From Vicinamibacteraceae bacterium (lineage in GTDB: Bacteria > Planctomycetota > Phycisphaerae > Phycisphaerales > UBA5793), in contig WYBR01000093.1 of the NCBI GenBank assembly GCA_011525805.1, positions 1 to 35,122 of the forward strand: a stretch of DNA of 35,122 nt. The letters run 5' to 3'. This document shows, piece after piece, positions 7,580 through 17,000 of the stretch; position 1 is the stretch's first letter, and the number at the start of each line of letters is the position of its first letter. Both the position numbers and the translations under genes were made by a program. Below the pieces are notes generated by a model that saw only the letters and a list, made by a program, of their open reading frames with translations, was not told the origin of the DNA and did not search any database.

Positions 7580-7999
7580 CTACTTCGCCGCGTACTGCCC
7601 ACGCCCGACCCGCTTGAACAGGTCCTTGCGCTTGAGCAGCGTCAGGTTGACGACCGTCGTGAAGTTCGCGGCATTGGACTTGTAGCCGGACTTCTTCACC
7701 GCCTCGGCCGCCTCGAAAACGCTCATGGTCCTGCCCTTGAGCAGCCTTTGCAGCACCGCGTTGAGCGGCTGGTGACTGGCCGATCGCGTTCGCGCCCCTG
7801 CGGACCGATTGACGTGGCGCCTGCCAAAGGCGTTGCTTGCTCTAGCCTCCAGCGCCGAAAGTTCGGCCTCGATCTCGGCCAGCTCCTTCTGCAACGCCTC
7901 TCGCCTCGATTCGAACTCGCCAGCCATCGCCTGCCTCCGTTCGAGTTCGCGGATCAGTTCCACCGTCGGGACGCGGCTGAGGTCGGGTTTCCTGGCCAT
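7580..7999 (-). CDS. Coiled-coil plus winged-helix small protein
   Basis: A 139-residue protein from the ATG at 7999, chosen because GGAG lies just upstream on the minus strand; a longer frame to 8053 has no such support. Residues about 10-55 form a charged coiled coil (ELIRELERRQ, then EALQKELAEIEAELSALEA). A basic linker follows, and then a helical C-terminal domain near residues 83-139 reading MSVFEAAEAVKKSGY, then FTTVVNLTLLKR, and ending GRGQYAAK. That last pattern matches the short winged-helix domains that read HTH then beta-wing and occur in many planctomycete proteins. It is probably a DNA-binding dimer with a chromatin-like or regulatory role. It faces away from the metal genes and shows no operon partner. 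Confidence 0.7.
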   Translation of the reverse strand: MARKPDLSRVPTVELIRELERRQAMAGEFESRREALQKELAEIEAELSALEARASNAFGRRHVNRSAGARTRSASHQPLNAVLQRLLKGRTMSVFEAAEAVKKSGYKSNAANFTTVVNLTLLKRKDLFKRVGRGQYAAK

Positions 8000-8078
8000 C
8001 TGACTTCTCCGTTCTCCACGGGTGTCTCGCGGGTGCTGCGCTTGGGACCACAATTCAGCGGCACAGAATACTAACTCG

Positions 8079-8195
8079 ATGCTGCCGGAACTTCTCGCCA
8101 GCGTTATCTCCGCGGCGGAAGTCCACGGCGACTGGTGGCATAGCGACTTTCATGAAGGCAGCGACACAAAACGGAGACGGGAAGGTGCACAGTAG
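8079..8195 (+). CDS. Possible small ORF or gene remnant
   Basis: ATG 8079 to TAG 8195 encodes 38 residues beginning MLPELLASVISAAEVHGDWW and then HSDFHEG. The amphipathic start and the WWHSDFHE segment look more protein-like than random frame-shadow sequence, and no other gene covers this stretch. There is no clear ribosome site. It could be a remnant of a larger gene or a spurious frame. Confidence 0.22.
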   Translation: MLPELLASVISAAEVHGDWWHSDFHEGSDTKRRREGAQ

Positions 8196-8325
8196 TTCGT
8201 TGAACGGTACCGGGTTGCGCATCCCCGCACGAGCGATCCTCGGCGAGCGTGGCGGGACAATCGCAGCGTCTCGGCATTCCTCCTCGTGGCGCGTTCAGCC
8301 GAATCTTGGAGTCTCAGATATGTGC

Positions 8326-8357
8326 TTGCACCAGTAGGGAAAGTTTCGCTCTACAAT
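8326..8357 (+). promoter_or_regulatory. Candidate promoter of the CDF gene
   Basis: TACAAT at 8352-8357 is a good -10 box; the only -35 candidate is TTGCAC at 8326-8331, with a long 20-base spacer. Transcription would begin within a base or two of the ATG at 8363, which has no ribosome site, so the transcript could be leaderless. Confidence 0.4.
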
Positions 8358-8362
8358 CATCA

Positions 8363-9292
8363 ATGCCCCCCGATCACGCGCGCAGCGCAGAGCACGTGGG
8401 CGATCTGAACCTGGTCGTTGCTGTGGCCATCAACCTAGTGCTGACGGTCGCGCAAATCGTCGGCGGCGCGCTCTCCGGCAGCCTGGCGCTCCTGGCTGAT
8501 GCGCTGCACAACTTCAATGACGCAATCTCACTGCTGCTGGCGCTGGTGGCCCGGCGCATCGGCCGGCTGCCGCCGGATGAGCAGCGCACCTTCGGCTATC
8601 GCCGCGCTGAAACCGTCAGTGCGTTGATCAATCTCACAGCTCTCGTGGTTGTCGGATTGTTTCTGAGCTACGAGGCGATCTTGCGATTCTTTCAGCCAGC
8701 CGAGGTGGGTGGCTGGGGGATCATCATCGTCGCCGGCATCGCGCTGGTGATCGATGTCGGGACAGCTCTGTTGACCTACTCCATGTCTCGCCAGGAGATC
8801 AACATCTGGGCAGCGTTCGTCCACAACGTCGCGGACGCCCTTGCATCCGTAGGCGTCATTCTTGCCGGCCTCTTGATCATCTTCCTGGACTGGAATCTCG
8901 CTGATCCCATCATAGCGCTCGTAATCTCGATGTACGTGATCTATCAGGGCGTGACGGGGATGAAACCATCTATCCGTGTGCTCGTAGACTCCACACCCAA
9001 GAACACCAGCCTTGAGGAGGTGGTGCAGGCGATCAAGCGCGTCAATGGCGTGCGCTCCGTCCACCATGTTCATCTGAGAATGCTTGATGAGCGTCACGCA
9101 TCGCTGACCGCCCACCTCGTCGTTGGAGAGGCGAATCACTCGCTGGCCGATCTGGCCGTCATCAAGAAACTGGTGAAGGGCCGACTGGCAGACGACTTCA
9201 ACATCGGGCACGTCACGGTGGAATTCGAGAGTGCGGCCGAGGCGGCTGTTGACGAGCACTCGACCACCGTTGTGCCGCGCCCGCCGCACTGA
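8363..9292 (+). CDS. Cation diffusion facilitator metal exporter (CzcD-like)
   Basis: A 309-residue inner membrane proton/metal antiporter expected to move Zn, Co or Cd from cytoplasm to periplasm. About six membrane segments lie in residues 13-215. The metal site is visible as H49-x3-D53 in segment 2 (LADALHNFNDA) and H154-x3-D158 in segment 5 (FVHNVADALASVG). The HD-type pair is typical of Zn-transporting members, rather than the D-type Fe/Mn members. Residues about 215-300 form the ferredoxin-like cytoplasmic domain with VRSVHHVHL. The ATG at 8363 is chosen because the membrane domain starts directly after it; an ATG at 8249 would lie upstream of the likely promoter. It precedes the RND metal pump genes, which fits a two-step export route. 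Confidence 0.9.
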   Translation: MPPDHARSAEHVGDLNLVVAVAINLVLTVAQIVGGALSGSLALLADALHNFNDAISLLLALVARRIGRLPPDEQRTFGYRRAETVSALINLTALVVVGLFLSYEAILRFFQPAEVGGWGIIIVAGIALVIDVGTALLTYSMSRQEINIWAAFVHNVADALASVGVILAGLLIIFLDWNLADPIIALVISMYVIYQGVTGMKPSIRVLVDSTPKNTSLEEVVQAIKRVNGVRSVHHVHLRMLDERHASLTAHLVVGEANHSLADLAVIKKLVKGRLADDFNIGHVTVEFESAAEAAVDEHSTTVVPRPPH

Positions 9293-9391
9293 GAAGACCG
9301 ATGAGCCCGATTGCCAAAGCCGGCGGCGCGGCACGGTTCAATGCCGGCGGGGCGGCGCTCCGATGCTCGGGCCTCACCGCCGCACCCGTTG

Positions 9392-10273
9392 CTAGTTCTC
9401 ATCGCGCTTTTTCTGCTCCGGGAATAACACGTAGCGAGCCGGGTCGAATGGATTGCCCTCGTAGCGAGTGACACCGGCATGCCCATCCAGGAAGGCCATT
9501 GAGTAAGCGCCAAGGGCGCCGTGATGGGTCTGATTGGGTGCTATCCGGAATACGGCGTGGAAGTTTCCCGGTTCATCGAGATAGGCCACGAACTGCGAGG
9601 CGATCTGCAATCGCGCGCGGGTGTAGGCTCGAACGCCAGTCGGCCAGTTCATCGGCTCCGCCACGTCGTTGTAGAAGAACGCGTGCCAAGGATACCACGT
9701 CCCATTGAAGGCGTACGACGTCCCGACGAGCAAGTACGCGCTAGTGCCCTGCGTCGGCTCCGGCTCGCTGAAGTCTTCCGTGAAGTTGTAGGCCAAGTCA
9801 TCCGGGCACTGAAAGACCGGGAAGTTAAACTGCCGCGGATCGAGAAAATCCTGGCGCGAAGTGGTTCGGTCGCCTCGCGGTTGATCGGGATGAACGTATC
9901 TGTTGAGCGGGCGCTCGTATGGAAGGTACAGGTGGTCCCACGCGCTCTCGGGCCTGGTGGTGTAGCGCCCGCCGTGACTGTAGTTGTCGAGCAGTGCGTG
10001 GCCGCGCGGGACCAGGATGGGCATGAGATCATTGTGCTCATCGAGGTACATGGCCGTCGCGGTCATGACCTGGCCCAGATTGCTCAGACAGCCCGCTTGG
10101 CGCGCCGCATGTCGCGCCCGAGCGAGCGCCGGCAACAGCAAAGCGATGAGCAGAGCGATCACGGAGATGACCACAAGGAGTTCGATAAGTGTGAAGGCGC
10201 CGCGACGCCGCGGTCCAGCGCCATCGAAGTCGCATCCGCGAGCCGGAATTCGGGCATTGGGAAGGTGGTTCAT
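9392..10273 (-). CDS. Type II pseudopilin-like protein (prepilin N-methylation motif)
   Basis: A 293-residue exported protein. After a basic leader, residues 25-50 carry the prepilin signal [11 protein letters not shown] followed by a hydrophobic helix, with Glu31 as the conserved acidic residue. The family pattern continues with the small helix [18 protein letters not shown]. Near residues 251-266 the sequence [16 protein letters not shown] is a variant of the planctomycete H-x9-DG motif with a longer spacing. Such proteins are very numerous in Planctomycetota and are thought to be surface pseudopilins; their specific roles are unknown. It runs opposite to its neighbours and has its own upstream region shared with the metal operon, and nothing links it to metal export. 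Confidence 0.85.
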   Translation of the reverse strand: MNHLPNARIPARGCDFDGAGPRRRGAFTLIELLVVISVIALLIALLLPALARARHAARQAGCLSNLGQVMTATAMYLDEHNDLMPILVPRGHALLDNYSHGGRYTTRPESAWDHLYLPYERPLNRYVHPDQPRGDRTTSRQDFLDPRQFNFPVFQCPDDLAYNFTEDFSEPEPTQGTSAYLLVGTSYAFNGTWYPWHAFFYNDVAEPMNWPTGVRAYTRARLQIASQFVAYLDEPGNFHAVFRIAPNQTHHGALGAYSMAFLDGHAGVTRYEGNPFDPARYVLFPEQKKRDEN

Positions 10274-10487
10274 GGCGATTTCCCGCCGTTGTGCAGCAGA
10301 TGCGGCCGCTCACCCCACGCGAAGTGGCAGGTGTGAGCACAACCGCCGCAATGGTTGCGGTATTCCCGCTGTCGATGGAACCAGCGCGATGCCTGCCCGT
10401 TTCAGCTCCATGACGGATGCTTCGGCGGCCGTATGAGCGGAGGCGGCGACGAGCGGGTTTGCGGAGGTACTCATCCAGTTCTCCGCC

Positions 10488-10516
10488 CGGACACACGCCA
10501 ATGCCACGTCTACAAT
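10488..10516 (+). promoter_or_regulatory. Candidate promoter of the RND metal efflux operon
   Basis: CGGACA at 10488-10493 and TACAAT at 10511-10516 are 17 bases apart, upstream of the ATG at 10529. The nine bases TCTACAATC also occur before the CDF gene at 8350-8358, which may indicate a shared promoter type. No MerR- or ArsR-type regulator gene is present nearby. Confidence 0.4.
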
Positions 10517-10528
10517 CGGACCCTCGCG

Positions 10529-10957
10529 ATGCGACGATCCCTCGCCCCCATTCTGGTTTGGACCTGTCTACTGGCATTCGGACTCGGGAGTACGGCACTG
10601 CGCGCTGGCCTCGTGCTCTGTTCGGATGTGCATGGCGGCGAGCGCGTGGAGTTGGGCTGCATGAAGACCGGTGTCGGCGAGTGCCGCTCCGGCGCCGCCA
10701 CCAGCGACCCGACGGGTGAAGACGATCCGTGCGGGCCGCACCCCTGCGAAGACACTCCGCTCAGTGTTGACGACGCAGGGGCTCAGATCGCGCCGCGCGC
10801 GGACGGTCTGCCTGCGATCGTCCCTTCACTTCTCGCGACCACGATTGTGCGCGATACCGATCAGGTCGGGATCCGGCTGTACACGAGACTGAAGTTCTCG
10901 TCGGCACGCGCGCCCGATTCCGTCGTCCGGCTCCGATCCGTCATCCTCCTCGTCTAG
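10529..10957 (+). CDS. Small exported protein at the head of the metal efflux operon
   Basis: A 142-residue protein with a Sec-type signal: MRRS, then the hydrophobic core APILVWTCLLAFGLGSTAL, then ARAG. The mature part has about five cysteines (VLCSD, LGCMK, GECRS, DPCGPHPCED) and an acidic stretch, so it may bind metal in the periplasm. Start ATG 10529 is the one that places the signal at the N-terminus; the frame is open further upstream but without signal or ribosome site. It lies 132 bases upstream of the CzcC-like gene on the same strand. No family recognised; a periplasmic metal sensor or metallochaperone is a reasonable but unproven guess. Confidence 0.55.
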   Translation: MRRSLAPILVWTCLLAFGLGSTALRAGLVLCSDVHGGERVELGCMKTGVGECRSGAATSDPTGEDDPCGPHPCEDTPLSVDDAGAQIAPRADGLPAIVPSLLATTIVRDTDQVGIRLYTRLKFSSARAPDSVVRLRSVILLV

Positions 10958-11089
10958 CGCCAGAGGGTTTCTTCGCCCACGCTTGACGGCGACTGCCGTT
11001 GAGCCGCTGTGGCGTTGGTTTGTGGACTGCGCGCGCCGATGCATCGCCAGTTCCGTCCAGTCCCTCTCAATGTACTCACGAGGAACACA

Positions 11090-12511
11090 ATGTTCGTACA
11101 TCTGCATACTCCGCGCCGGAGGTGCCGTAGGGTACTGAGCGCTGCCCTCCCCACTCTGACAACTGCATGCCTGATCGGGTGCCAGACGACCGCCCCGCCT
11201 GACCCCGCAACAGAACAGGCCGTGGTGGAAGCAACCGGAGTGGAAGTCGTCATTCAATTCAAAGTCGAAGGCGGTCCACTCGACGAATCGGTATCGGCGG
11301 ACACCCTCAAGCTCGGTCAGGCCGTCGAGCGCGCCGTCACAACCGATCCGGGTCTTCAGGCGGCGCTAGCGAGAGTACGCATCGCGCTGGCGGATGCCGA
11401 TCAGGCGCGACTCCTCCCCAACCCGGTCCTCAACATCGCACTGAGGTGGGGTACAGGATCACCGGTCATCGAGGCCTCGCTCGCGCAGGACTTTATCGCC
11501 GCGATGCAGATTCCGCGCCGCTCCAGCGCCGCGGACAATCGCCTTCGCCAAACAGCGGCCGATGCGGTGACGGTCGCTCTGGACGTGGCGTCGGAGGTGC
11601 AGGAAGCATATGTGTCGGCGCAGGCGACCGATCGGCTCCTTCCGATCCTGGAGACTCGGCTCGATCTGCTTCAGAAACTGGTCGGAGTGGCGCGCGATCG
11701 ACTTGAAGCCGGAGAGGGTATTCGAGGTGATCTGACCACGCTCGAGGCGCAGCGCGTGGAACTTGAGGTGGAGATCGCTGACACCCGCCTCCGACAGCGT
11801 CAGGAACGACTGAGGCTGGCGCGACTCATCGGCGAGCCATCAGGGGCAGCAGCGTGGGTGCTGGACTCTTGGGTTGCGCCGCCGCCACGATCTGATCTTG
11901 AGTCGCGATGGGTAGAGGTGGCCCTGCTCCATCGACCCGAGGTGCAGGCCATCGGCTGGCAACTCGCTGCGCTGGGAGATGAGGAGTCGCTGCTGCGACT
12001 GCTGCCGTGGGAGGGCGCGGAGGTAGGCGTTGAGGCCGAGCGAGACGGCGAGTGGACAGCGGGGCCGGCGCTCGCCTTGCCGCTTCCAATGTTCGACCTG
12101 GGCCAGGCCCGGCGCGCGCGTCTCAGCGCTGAGCAGATCGAGGTGCGCCACGATCTCACGCGTGCCAAGCGGCAGGTCGTTGAAGAGGTCCGTCGAGCCT
12201 ACGAAGCGCTCGCGGCAAACACCGCCAACCTTGAGCGGATCCGTCGAGAGTTGATCCCCCTCCAGCAGCAGCGCCGACAGCAGGCGGAGGACGCCTACCG
12301 CGCCGGCCAGACTGATGTGACGCCCCTGTTCCTTGCCGAGCAGGATCTTCGGGCCACGCAGGCCAGGGCGATAGACATCGAACGGGAGACCGCGCTCGCA
12401 CAGATCCGCTTGCAGCGTGCCGTCGGCGGCGCCGGCGTCGTTGGGGCAACAGGTCTTGGAAACGAGGGCGGCGAGCCCGCTTCGCAGCAATCCACCGCGG
12501 CAGCGAACTAA
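11090..12511 (+). CDS. Outer membrane efflux lipoprotein (TolC/CzcC-like)
   Basis: A 473-residue outer membrane channel for the RND pump. The start at ATG 11090 follows AGGA at 11081-11084. Residues about 12-28 form a signal ending in the lipobox LIGC, so the mature protein is lipidated. The rest shows the duplicated helical hairpins of the outer membrane efflux family: ALARVRIALADADQARLLPNP, a well-kept repeat start, near residues 90-110, then the second half near residue 285 onward with helices through EEVRRAYEALAANTANLERI. The typical LFLAEQDLRATQARAIDIE stretch near the end supports it. It is followed 41 bases later by the adaptor gene. Confidence 0.88.
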   Translation: MFVHLHTPRRRCRRVLSAALPTLTTACLIGCQTTAPPDPATEQAVVEATGVEVVIQFKVEGGPLDESVSADTLKLGQAVERAVTTDPGLQAALARVRIALADADQARLLPNPVLNIALRWGTGSPVIEASLAQDFIAAMQIPRRSSAADNRLRQTAADAVTVALDVASEVQEAYVSAQATDRLLPILETRLDLLQKLVGVARDRLEAGEGIRGDLTTLEAQRVELEVEIADTRLRQRQERLRLARLIGEPSGAAAWVLDSWVAPPPRSDLESRWVEVALLHRPEVQAIGWQLAALGDEESLLRLLPWEGAEVGVEAERDGEWTAGPALALPLPMFDLGQARRARLSAEQIEVRHDLTRAKRQVVEEVRRAYEALAANTANLERIRRELIPLQQQRRQQAEDAYRAGQTDVTPLFLAEQDLRATQARAIDIERETALAQIRLQRAVGGAGVVGATGLGNEGGEPASQQSTAAAN

Positions 12512-12552
12512 CCCAGACACTCGGGCAGATCACTGCCCCGGAGAGCATCACC

Positions 12553-13980
12553 ATGAGCACCTTGAGCACCTTGAGTACCTCGAGATCAATCAGCCTCCCG
12601 CACCTGCGGGTCAATGCACAGATCATCGCGGCGATACTCGTCATCGCGGCACTCACCATCGCCGGATGCGATCGGGATCAGCACTCGGAGGAGGATGGCC
12701 ACGATCACGGAGAGACGAGTGCCGTCAAGATGACTGGCGCCCACCAGGAAGGGGACGGGCACGATCATGATGAGCCAGATGAGGCCACGCCGGCTGGCCA
12801 GCACGAGGAAGGCGACGGCCATGCCCACTCTGAAGGCGAGTCAGAGGCTCACGTAGATGAGGTCACGCTCGCACCCGACGCGATCGAGCGGTACGGCATC
12901 AAGGTGGAGCGCGCCCAAACCAGAATCCTCCAGCACACATTGGTTGCTCCAGCGCGGGTCGGATTCAACATCGAAGCAATGGCCCATGTGGGCTCACCGC
13001 TGTCGGGGCGGGCCGTGGAGATCAAGGTCCGACTCGGCAGCATGGTGGAGGTGGGCGACAATCTCGTCGTCGTCGAAAGTCCGGAACTCGGCGAGGCGCA
13101 GAGTGACTTCCTCATCAAGCGGACGGCGGCGCAGACCATCGTTCCGACGGTCGAACTCGCGAAGTCGTCATGGGACCGGGCGCGAGGACTCCATGAGAAG
13201 TCCGAGGGAATCGCGCTGGCCGAGGTGCAGACGCGCGAGGGCGAGTACAAGGCCGCCCTCGCCGCGCAGCAGTCCGCGCAGGCGGCGGCGACCGCCGCAG
13301 AGAATCTCCTTCACATCCTCGGGATGAAGCAGGCGGAAGTGGAAATGCTCATTCAGAGCGGTGAAGTTGATCCCCGATTCACCATCCATGCTCCCCTGGC
13401 GGGCCAGGTCGTCGAGCGCGAGGTCACGCTCGGGGAACTCGTCGGACCCGATCGGGAGAAACTGCTCGTCATCGCGAACACCGAGGTTCTCTGGGTGCTG
13501 GCGGATGTACCAGAAGCGCGCGTGCATGAAGTGCAGGTCGGAGCAGCGGCATGGGTGACCGTCGGAACCCTCGGCAATCTGAACTATCAGGGACAGGTGG
13601 CGTTTGTATCTCCGTTTGTCGATCCGACGACCCGGACCGCCCAGGTTCGGATCGAAGTGCCGGCATCCGAGATCGCACTCAGGCCGGGCATGTTTGCGCA
13701 GGTCGAGATCGTTGCGTCCGATCCCGGCGGCACCACGTCTGCGGCGGTGATCGCAGTCCCCGAAACGGCGATTCAGACGGTCGAAGGCGACCCGGCGGTG
13801 TTCGTCCCCGTCGCCGGTGAACCGAACACCTTCGCCAAGCGGGCGGTCAGCATCGGCAAGACCATCGGCGGGCTTGTGCCGATCCACTCTGGTCTTCAGG
13901 AGGGTGAGGAGTTCGTTGTCGCCGGGAGTTTCATCCTCAAAGCCGAGTTGGGCAAGGGCAGCGCTGCTCACGAGCACTGA
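12553..13980 (+). CDS. RND efflux periplasmic adaptor, His-rich (CzcB-like)
   Basis: A 475-residue membrane fusion protein linking the inner membrane pump to the outer membrane channel. The N-terminus has a hydrophobic helix near residues 20-36 ending in a lipobox-like IAGC. Residues about 37-100 contain three His/Asp/Glu-rich repeats (EEDGHDHGE, EGDGHDHDE, EGDGHAHSE), likely periplasmic metal-binding sites. The barrel-sandwich and hairpin follow (VGSPLSGRAVEIKVRLGSMV, then the coiled region with AAQQSAQAAATAAE), then the beta-barrel domain with VAFVSPFVDPTTRTAQVR and LRPGMFAQVEI. The C-terminus ends HEH. GGAGAG lies upstream of the ATG. His-rich extensions are typical of CzcB and ZneB-like adaptors. 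Confidence 0.9.
   Translation: MSTLSTLSTSRSISLPHLRVNAQIIAAILVIAALTIAGCDRDQHSEEDGHDHGETSAVKMTGAHQEGDGHDHDEPDEATPAGQHEEGDGHAHSEGESEAHVDEVTLAPDAIERYGIKVERAQTRILQHTLVAPARVGFNIEAMAHVGSPLSGRAVEIKVRLGSMVEVGDNLVVVESPELGEAQSDFLIKRTAAQTIVPTVELAKSSWDRARGLHEKSEGIALAEVQTREGEYKAALAAQQSAQAAATAAENLLHILGMKQAEVEMLIQSGEVDPRFTIHAPLAGQVVEREVTLGELVGPDREKLLVIANTEVLWVLADVPEARVHEVQVGAAAWVTVGTLGNLNYQGQVAFVSPFVDPTTRTAQVRIEVPASEIALRPGMFAQVEIVASDPGGTTSAAVIAVPETAIQTVEGDPAVFVPVAGEPNTFAKRAVSIGKTIGGLVPIHSGLQEGEEFVVAGSFILKAELGKGSAAHEH
12554..12580 (+). repeat. Three 9-base repeats at the 5' end of the adaptor gene
   Basis: TGAGCACCT occurs twice and TGAGTACCT once in tandem, giving the protein start MSTLSTLSTS. Because the unit is nine bases, copy number changes would keep the frame. 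Confidence 0.7.
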
Positions 13981-14042
13981 TTCCTGCCCTCATCACTGAT
14001 GCATCTTCGCCGCCACGGCCGGCCCCTATCGGAGTTCCTGTC

Positions 14043-17000
14043 ATGCTCGAATCGGTCCTGCACTTTTCCATCAAGAACCGCTGGCTCATCCTGCTCCTTA
14101 CCGCCCTCGTCGCGGCCGTTGGCGTATTCTCGCTCAAGCGGCTTCCGATCGACGCCGTTCCAGACATCACCAACAACCAGGTCCAGATCAACGCGATGGC
14201 GCCGTCACTCTCTCCTACCGAGGTGGAGAAGCAGGTGACGTTTCCCATTGAGAACGCCCTGGCCGGGATTCCAGGTTTGCAATCAACCCGTTCGCTCTCG
14301 CGCAACGGCTTTTCCCAGGTCACGGCGGTGTTCGATGACGACCTCAACATCTACTTCGCGCGCCAGCAGGTGACCGAACGACTTGGTGAAGCCAAGGAGT
14401 CGCTGCCCGAGGGGGTCGAGCCGGTCATGGGGCCGATCGCCACCGGTCTGGGCGAGGTTTATATGTGGACCGTCGCCTATGAACACCCGCACGGCCAGGG
14501 CGCTCCGGTGTCAGACGGTCAGCCCGGCTGGCAGAGTGACGGTTCCTACCTGACGCCGGAGAACCGCCGGCTCGCCAACAACCTGGAGCGGTCCTCCTAT
14601 CTCCGCGAGGTGCAGGATTGGATCATTCGGCCACAGCTCAAAAGCGTGAAGGACGTCGCAGGCGTCGACGCCATCGGTGGTTACGTTAAGCAGTACCACG
14701 TGCAGCCTGATCCGATGAGGCTCGTGTCCTATGGATTGAGTTTCGCCGAGGTCATCGAAGCGATCGAGCGGAATAACGTCTCGACCGGCGCCGGGTACGT
14801 TGAACACAAGGGCGAGTCTTACCTCGTGCGCGCCACCGGCCGAATCGAGACCGTCGACCAATTGGAATCGATCGTGGTCGGGACGCGCAATGGCGTGCCG
14901 ATCTACATCCGCGACATTGCCGTCCCCGGGGGCGTCGCGATCGGCAGGGAACTGCGGACGGGGTCCGCCAGCGAGAACGGCGAAGAGGTCGTGGTCGGGA
15001 CGGCGATCATGCTCATCGGCGCCAACAGCCGCACGGTCGCCGCCGCCGTTGACGCCAAGATGGCCGAGGTCAGCCGCAGCCTTCCGCCGGGCATCGTTGT
15101 GCAGCCCGTGCTCAACCGGACCAAGCTCGTCGATGCGACGATCCACACCGTTCAGAAGAACCTGATCGAAGGCGCCATTCTTGTCATCGTCGTGCTGCTC
15201 CTGCTGCTGGGCAATTTCCGCGCCGCGATCATCTGCGCGCTCGCCATCCCGCTGTCGATGCTCATGGCGGCCACTGGCATGGTTCAGAATGAGGTGAGCG
15301 GCAACCTGATGTCGCTGGGCGCGATCGACTTCGGCCTTATCGTCGATGGTGCGGTCATCATTGTCGAGAACTGCCTTCGCCGCCTGGCCGAACGGCAGCA
15401 TCATGAAGGACGATTGCTCACCCTTCAGGAACGGCTGCACGAGGTCATGGTGGCCGCCAAAGAGATGATCCAGCCGTCGGTGTACGGCCAGGCGATCATC
15501 ATCACTGTGTACATTCCGATCCTCGCTCTCACCGGCGTCGAAGGCAAGATGTTCCGGCCGATGGCCCTGACGGTCATCTTCGCCCTGGCGAGCGCCTTCA
15601 TCCTCTCTCTCACCTTCGTGCCGGCGATGGTGGCCATCCTGATCCGGGGGCGAGTGCAGGAGAAGGAGATGTTCCTCATTCGCTGGGCCAAGGCGCTCTA
15701 CCAACCGGTCCTGGCGTGGGCGATGCGCCTTCGCTGGCTCGTCACCGCGACAGCGGTGGTGGCGTTCACCGCTTCAGCAGTCCTCTTCACTCGACTCGGG
15801 CAGGAGTTTGTGCCCACGCTCGACGAAAAGGACATCGCGATGCACGCCATGCGAATCCCCTCGACCTCGCTCACTCAGTCGCAGGCCATGCAGTTCGACG
15901 TCGAACGCGTCGTGGCGCAGTTCCCCGAAGTCGCATTCGTGTTCTCCAAGACCGGCACGGCGGAAATGGCCACCGACCCGATGCCGCCCAACGTATCCGA
16001 CACGTTCATCATCTTCAAGCCTGAGGACCAGTGGCGATCCGAAGAGGAACTCGACCGCATCATTGCACAGCGGCAGGCGGCGATCGGCGCTGCCGACCCG
16101 CACGAGGACACCCACGAAGGAGAAGAAGAGGGACACGAAGAGATCCGACTGGAAGGGCACAAGGGCAAACTGCAGCAACTTCTCGCTCTCACCCTTCAGG
16201 CCGTCCCAGGCAACAACTACGAATTCACTCAACCTATTCAGATGCGGTTTAACGAACTCATCTCGGGCGTGCGCGGCGACATCGCCGTCAAGGTCTACGG
16301 CGACGACTTCGACAAGATGCAGGAAACCGCCCAGGCGATACTCGAAGTCCTTCAGTCAATCCCCGGCGCCGCCGACGCCAAGGTCGAACAGACCGAAGGC
16401 CTGCCCGTCATGACCGTGGATATCGACCGGTCGGCCATCGCCCGCTACGGCTTGAGTGTCGCCGATGTGCATGCCGTCGTCGCCGTGGCGATGGGCGGGG
16501 CCGAGGCCGGCCTTGTGTTCGAAGGTGATCGAAGGTTCGACCTGGTCGTGCGCCTGCCCGATGCGCTCCGCGGTCGGATTGATGTGCTCGACCGCCTGCC
16601 CATCCCTCTCCCCCGCGGTCCGGAGCCGACGCAGACAATACAAATGGCCAGCGTCACAGGCGGGTTGAATGGCGTCGATCATGAGGAGACGGGTTTCATT
16701 CCCTTGGGCCATGTCGCCGCCATTGACGTGGCCGAAGGGACCAACCAGATCAGCCGCGAGAACGGGAAGCGCCGAATCGTCGTGCAATGCAATGTGCGCG
16801 GCCGCGACCTCGGCTCGTTCGTCAAGGAGGCCCAGGCACAGGTTGCGAACGTGCCGCTTCCTCCAGGTGGCTGGCTCGACTGGGGCGGCCAGTATGAAAA
16901 TCTCGTCGCGGCCAAGCAGCGGCTGACCATCGTCGTGCCGATCTGCTTCTTCCTGATCTTCCTCCTGCTCTTCTCGACCTTCAAGAGCGTCAAGTATGCC

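Larger units (their letters stand above)
8000..8362. other. Intergenic region, 363 bases, divergent promoters
   Basis: Lies between the minus-strand winged-helix gene and the plus-strand CDF gene. It holds a possible 38-codon frame (listed separately) and a TACAAT box at its right end. No tRNA, transposon end or strong hairpin was seen. Confidence 0.5.

Noticed and set aside
7427-8074. Plus-strand frame of about 215 codons over the winged-helix gene
   Set aside because: The minus-strand frame has a ribosome site, a coiled coil and a winged-helix pattern; the plus frame is its shadow.
14511-15704. Long minus-strand frame inside the RND pump gene
   Set aside because: Antisense to conserved CzcA motifs; Asp/His-rich composition typical of shadow frames.
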